8,526 bases of DNA, taken from positions 1 to 8,526 of the forward strand of contig JABUEV010000080.1 of the NCBI GenBank assembly GCA_013314865.1, read 5' to 3'. Below are positions 6,512 through 8,526 of this stretch, piece after piece; the stretch's first letter is position 1; each line of letters begins with the position of its first letter. Below the pieces are notes generated by a model. The model worked only from the letters and a program-made list of their open reading frames with translations. It was not told where the DNA came from and ran no database searches. The DNA comes from Bacteroidales bacterium. GTDB lineage: Bacteria > Bacteroidota > Bacteroidia > Bacteroidales > VadinHA17. The position numbers and the translations under genes were made by a program.

Positions 6512-7858
6512 ATGCGCAGAAGAGATTTTTTATCGAAATTGACAGTTGCTGCCGGCTCAATCGGACTTGGTATCGGTTGCACCAGGAGAGTCTACAAACA
6601 TTCCGGAGATACATTACAAAAAAGTAATACGGATGCTCGCAACGGCAGGAAATATGTTATTGAGCCTTCCAGAAAAATTGAAGTCCTGGCTGAAACGGAT
6701 GTCCTTGTTATTGGAGGAGGCCCTGCAGGAACTGCAGCTGCAATAGCATCAAGCAGGACCGGGGCCGAAACCTGTCTTGTAGAACGCTATAATCATCTGG
6801 GAGGATTATGGACAGGAGGGCTGGTATTGCCTCTTTTATCAACTCATGCTGTTGACAGAGATAAGAGAAGAAAACAGGTGATATTCGGAGTTTGGGGAGA
6901 GATGGCCGAAAGGCTGAAAAACCTTGGTATGTCAATACAGGAAATTAATCCGGTAATTGATCCCGAAGCCGGTAAATATGTGCTTGATGAAATGGTGAGG
7001 GAAGCCGGCGTTAAAACCTTGTTTCATGCATGGTGCACCGGTGTAATAATGGATGAAAATGTGATTAAAGGAGTATACATAGAGAGTAAATCGGGAAGGC
7101 ATACAATTCTGGCTAAAGTTGTTATAGATTCCACCGGTGATGGAGATGTACTCCATTTGGCCGGCGAAAACTATGAAATGATGAATTATCATATCGGATT
7201 GAATTACCGGCTGGGTAATGCAGACCGGGTTGACAGATCCAGGCCTTTACCTGAAGGTTCCGGAATTGGCAGCCCTACTCCGTTAAAGAGCGTGAATTGG
7301 GTAAATATGCACGGCCCCGATGATCAGAACGGTGTGGATATTCTAAACCTGTCAAGACTGCAAATGGAATTCAGAAAGGAAATCTGGGAAAAAACCTGGC
7401 AATTGCGTCATACTCCTGGTTACGAAGAAATATTTTTACTCGACACAGCATCACAAATTGGGGTGAGAATGTCCCGTATTCTCGATGGTGAATACAAGCT
7501 GACACTTGAGGATACCATGACTTACAGATCGTTCGATGATGTAATAGGTGTTAGCGGTGCATGGACAACAATTATTTATAATGGACAACCTGTAAAGCCT
7601 GAAGTGAGACCAATGTGGCAGATCCCGTTCAGATCGCTTATACCCAGGAAAACAGATAACCTTTTAGTTGCAGGCAGATGCTTCTGTTTTGAAAAAGCGC
7701 TTGTTGAGGACACACGGATAATCGGCACATGCCTGGTAACTGGTCATGGAGCCGGTGCAGCAGCTGCCCTGGCTGTTAAAAAGGGTATGAGGGTCAGAGA
7801 TGTGAATCCCCTGGAATTAAAGAAGCTTCTTATTCAGCAGGGTGCATGGTTAGGATAA
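6512..7858 (+). CDS. Tat-exported FAD-dependent oxidoreductase (FAD_oxidored family, PF12831)
   Basis: This 448-residue protein starts with a twin-arginine signal: RRRDFL at 2-7, hydrophobic stretch to about 21, then GIGC with Cys23 as a possible but imperfect lipobox (Gly rather than Leu/Val at -3). A polar linker leads to the FAD Rossmann fold: DVLVIGGGPAG (63-73) with a classic GxGxxG, Glu91 for the ribose, and HLGGLWTGGL (95-104). VVIDSTGDGDVLHLAG is the second FAD segment, QIGVRMSRILDGEY plus LTLEDTM is typical of PF12831, and NLLVAGRCFCFEKAL with GTCLVTGHGAGAAAALA closes the flavin site. Tat export implies folding around FAD in the cytoplasm before transport. It is a paralogue of, but clearly different from, the flavoprotein at 1835-3496. 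The substrate is unknown. The sulfatase starts 53 bases downstream on the same strand and is probably in the same transcript, which links it to sulfated-substrate metabolism. The start is fixed by the signal sequence. Confidence 0.87.
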   Translation: MRRRDFLSKLTVAAGSIGLGIGCTRRVYKHSGDTLQKSNTDARNGRKYVIEPSRKIEVLAETDVLVIGGGPAGTAAAIASSRTGAETCLVERYNHLGGLWTGGLVLPLLSTHAVDRDKRRKQVIFGVWGEMAERLKNLGMSIQEINPVIDPEAGKYVLDEMVREAGVKTLFHAWCTGVIMDENVIKGVYIESKSGRHTILAKVVIDSTGDGDVLHLAGENYEMMNYHIGLNYRLGNADRVDRSRPLPEGSGIGSPTPLKSVNWVNMHGPDDQNGVDILNLSRLQMEFRKEIWEKTWQLRHTPGYEEIFLLDTASQIGVRMSRILDGEYKLTLEDTMTYRSFDDVIGVSGAWTTIIYNGQPVKPEVRPMWQIPFRSLIPRKTDNLLVAGRCFCFEKALVEDTRIIGTCLVTGHGAGAAAALAVKKGMRVRDVNPLELKKLLIQQGAWLG

Positions 7859-7911
7859 TAAAAGTCATTATAAAAACCTGAATATTAAAGCACTTAAAGA
7901 ATTGAGTTTAT

Positions 7912-8526
7912 ATGATAAGGATTATTAGCGGGTGCCTTCTACTATGTGGAGCTATTACAGCAAATGCACAGCAAAAACCAAATATAGTGTTAATCCTTGC
8001 CGACGACATGGGTTACTCAGACATAGGATGCTTCGGCTCTGAAATAAAGACTCCTGTGCTTGACAGACTGGCTGAGCAGGGATTGCGAATGACACAATTT
8101 TATAACGCCTCAAGGAGCTGCCCCACACGGGCCTCTCTGCTGACTGGTCTCTATCAGCATCAGGCAGGGGTGGGTGATATGGTATCAGACCTTGGTTATC
8201 CTGCATATCAGGGTTATCTGAACAATAAATGTATTACTCTTGCAGAGGCACTTAAAAGGAACGGCTACTGTACTTTCATGTCGGGTAAATGGCATGTTGG
8301 TGACAAACCTGAAGCCCACCCTCTGAACAGAGGTTTTGACAGGTATTTTGGACTTATCGACGGAGCAGGAAGCTATTTTAAACCAATCGCATACAGATCA
8401 AATATGAATCCCGTCAGATGGATGCTCGACGATAAAGATTTTTTCCCTCCCGACAGCGGATTTTATATGACTGACGCCATTGGGGATTATGCTGTTAGAT
8501 TTGTCAGTGAAAGGGAAGAAAAAACG
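7912..8526 (+). CDS. Formylglycine-dependent sulfatase, Ser-type (C-terminus beyond window)
   Basis: The ATG at 7912 opens 205 codons that run off the window end. A Sec signal peptide (hydrophobic 4-17, cleavage likely at ANA|QQ after residue 19) indicates a periplasmic or surface enzyme. The N-terminal half of a type I sulfatase is plain: PNIVLILADDMGYSDIG with Asp31-Asp32 as calcium ligands, then SCPTRASLLTG (69-79), where Ser69 sits at the C/S-x-P-x-R position converted to formylglycine. GKWH (125-128) provides the second active-site Lys/His. QHQAGVG, PAYQGYLN and MSGKWHVG resemble an arylsulfatase A-like group, perhaps SulfAtlas S1_4, but the subfamily is not certain. Members remove sulfate esters from sugars or aryl compounds. 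A Ser-type site needs a radical-SAM maturase (anSME), which is not in this window. The missing part should hold the C-terminal half, including further active-site residues and the small C-terminal domain. Confidence 0.92.
   Translation, partial: MIRIISGCLLLCGAITANAQQKPNIVLILADDMGYSDIGCFGSEIKTPVLDRLAEQGLRMTQFYNASRSCPTRASLLTGLYQHQAGVGDMVSDLGYPAYQGYLNNKCITLAEALKRNGYCTFMSGKWHVGDKPEAHPLNRGFDRYFGLIDGAGSYFKPIAYRSNMNPVRWMLDDKDFFPPDSGFYMTDAIGDYAVRFVSEREEKT

Overview
The window looks like Bacteroidota DNA (a broad, tentative call). The evidence is the A-rich stretches without a clear Shine-Dalgarno upstream of the starts, TAA stops on all complete genes, moderate to low GC, and a set of almost entirely exported proteins typical of polysaccharide-degradation loci in that phylum. 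It holds four complete genes and two genes cut by the window ends, in the order + + + - + +. No tRNA, rRNA, CRISPR array, transposase, SusC/SusD pair or transcription factor is visible. No gap between genes exceeds about 210 bases.

Left part: a PhoD-like metallophosphatase (1-1625, N-terminus missing) is followed after 209 bases by a Sec-exported FAD-dependent oxidoreductase of the FAD_oxidored (PF12831) type (1835-3496). Then comes a secreted FG-GAP/VCBS beta-propeller with six calcium-loop motifs (3613-4851). The gap before the oxidoreductase carries a degenerate dispersed repeat built on CTTTGTG/CCTTCGTGGTTAA-like units. Short inverted fragments of the same motif occur in the next two gaps.

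Right part: a secreted GH30-like (clan GH-A) glycoside hydrolase homologue lies on the minus strand (4955-6433). It has the Asn-Glu acid/base motif but apparently not the strand-7 glutamate nucleophile. It is divergent, across 78 bases, from a second FAD_oxidored protein (6512-7858) that carries a twin-arginine signal. A Ser-type sulfatase (7912 onward, C-terminus missing) follows after 53 bases and is probably co-transcribed with it.

Taken together, the window reads as part of a catabolic locus for a decorated (sulfated, possibly phosphorylated) glycan or glycoside. The sulfatase would remove sulfate, the PhoD protein phosphate, the GH30-like protein would cleave or bind the sugar chain, and two flavoproteins of unknown substrate would oxidise a released product outside the cytoplasm. 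The joint function is inference; the individual family assignments are well supported by motifs. The points most worth a second look are the missing nucleophile in the GH30-like protein and the two flavoproteins using different export routes.
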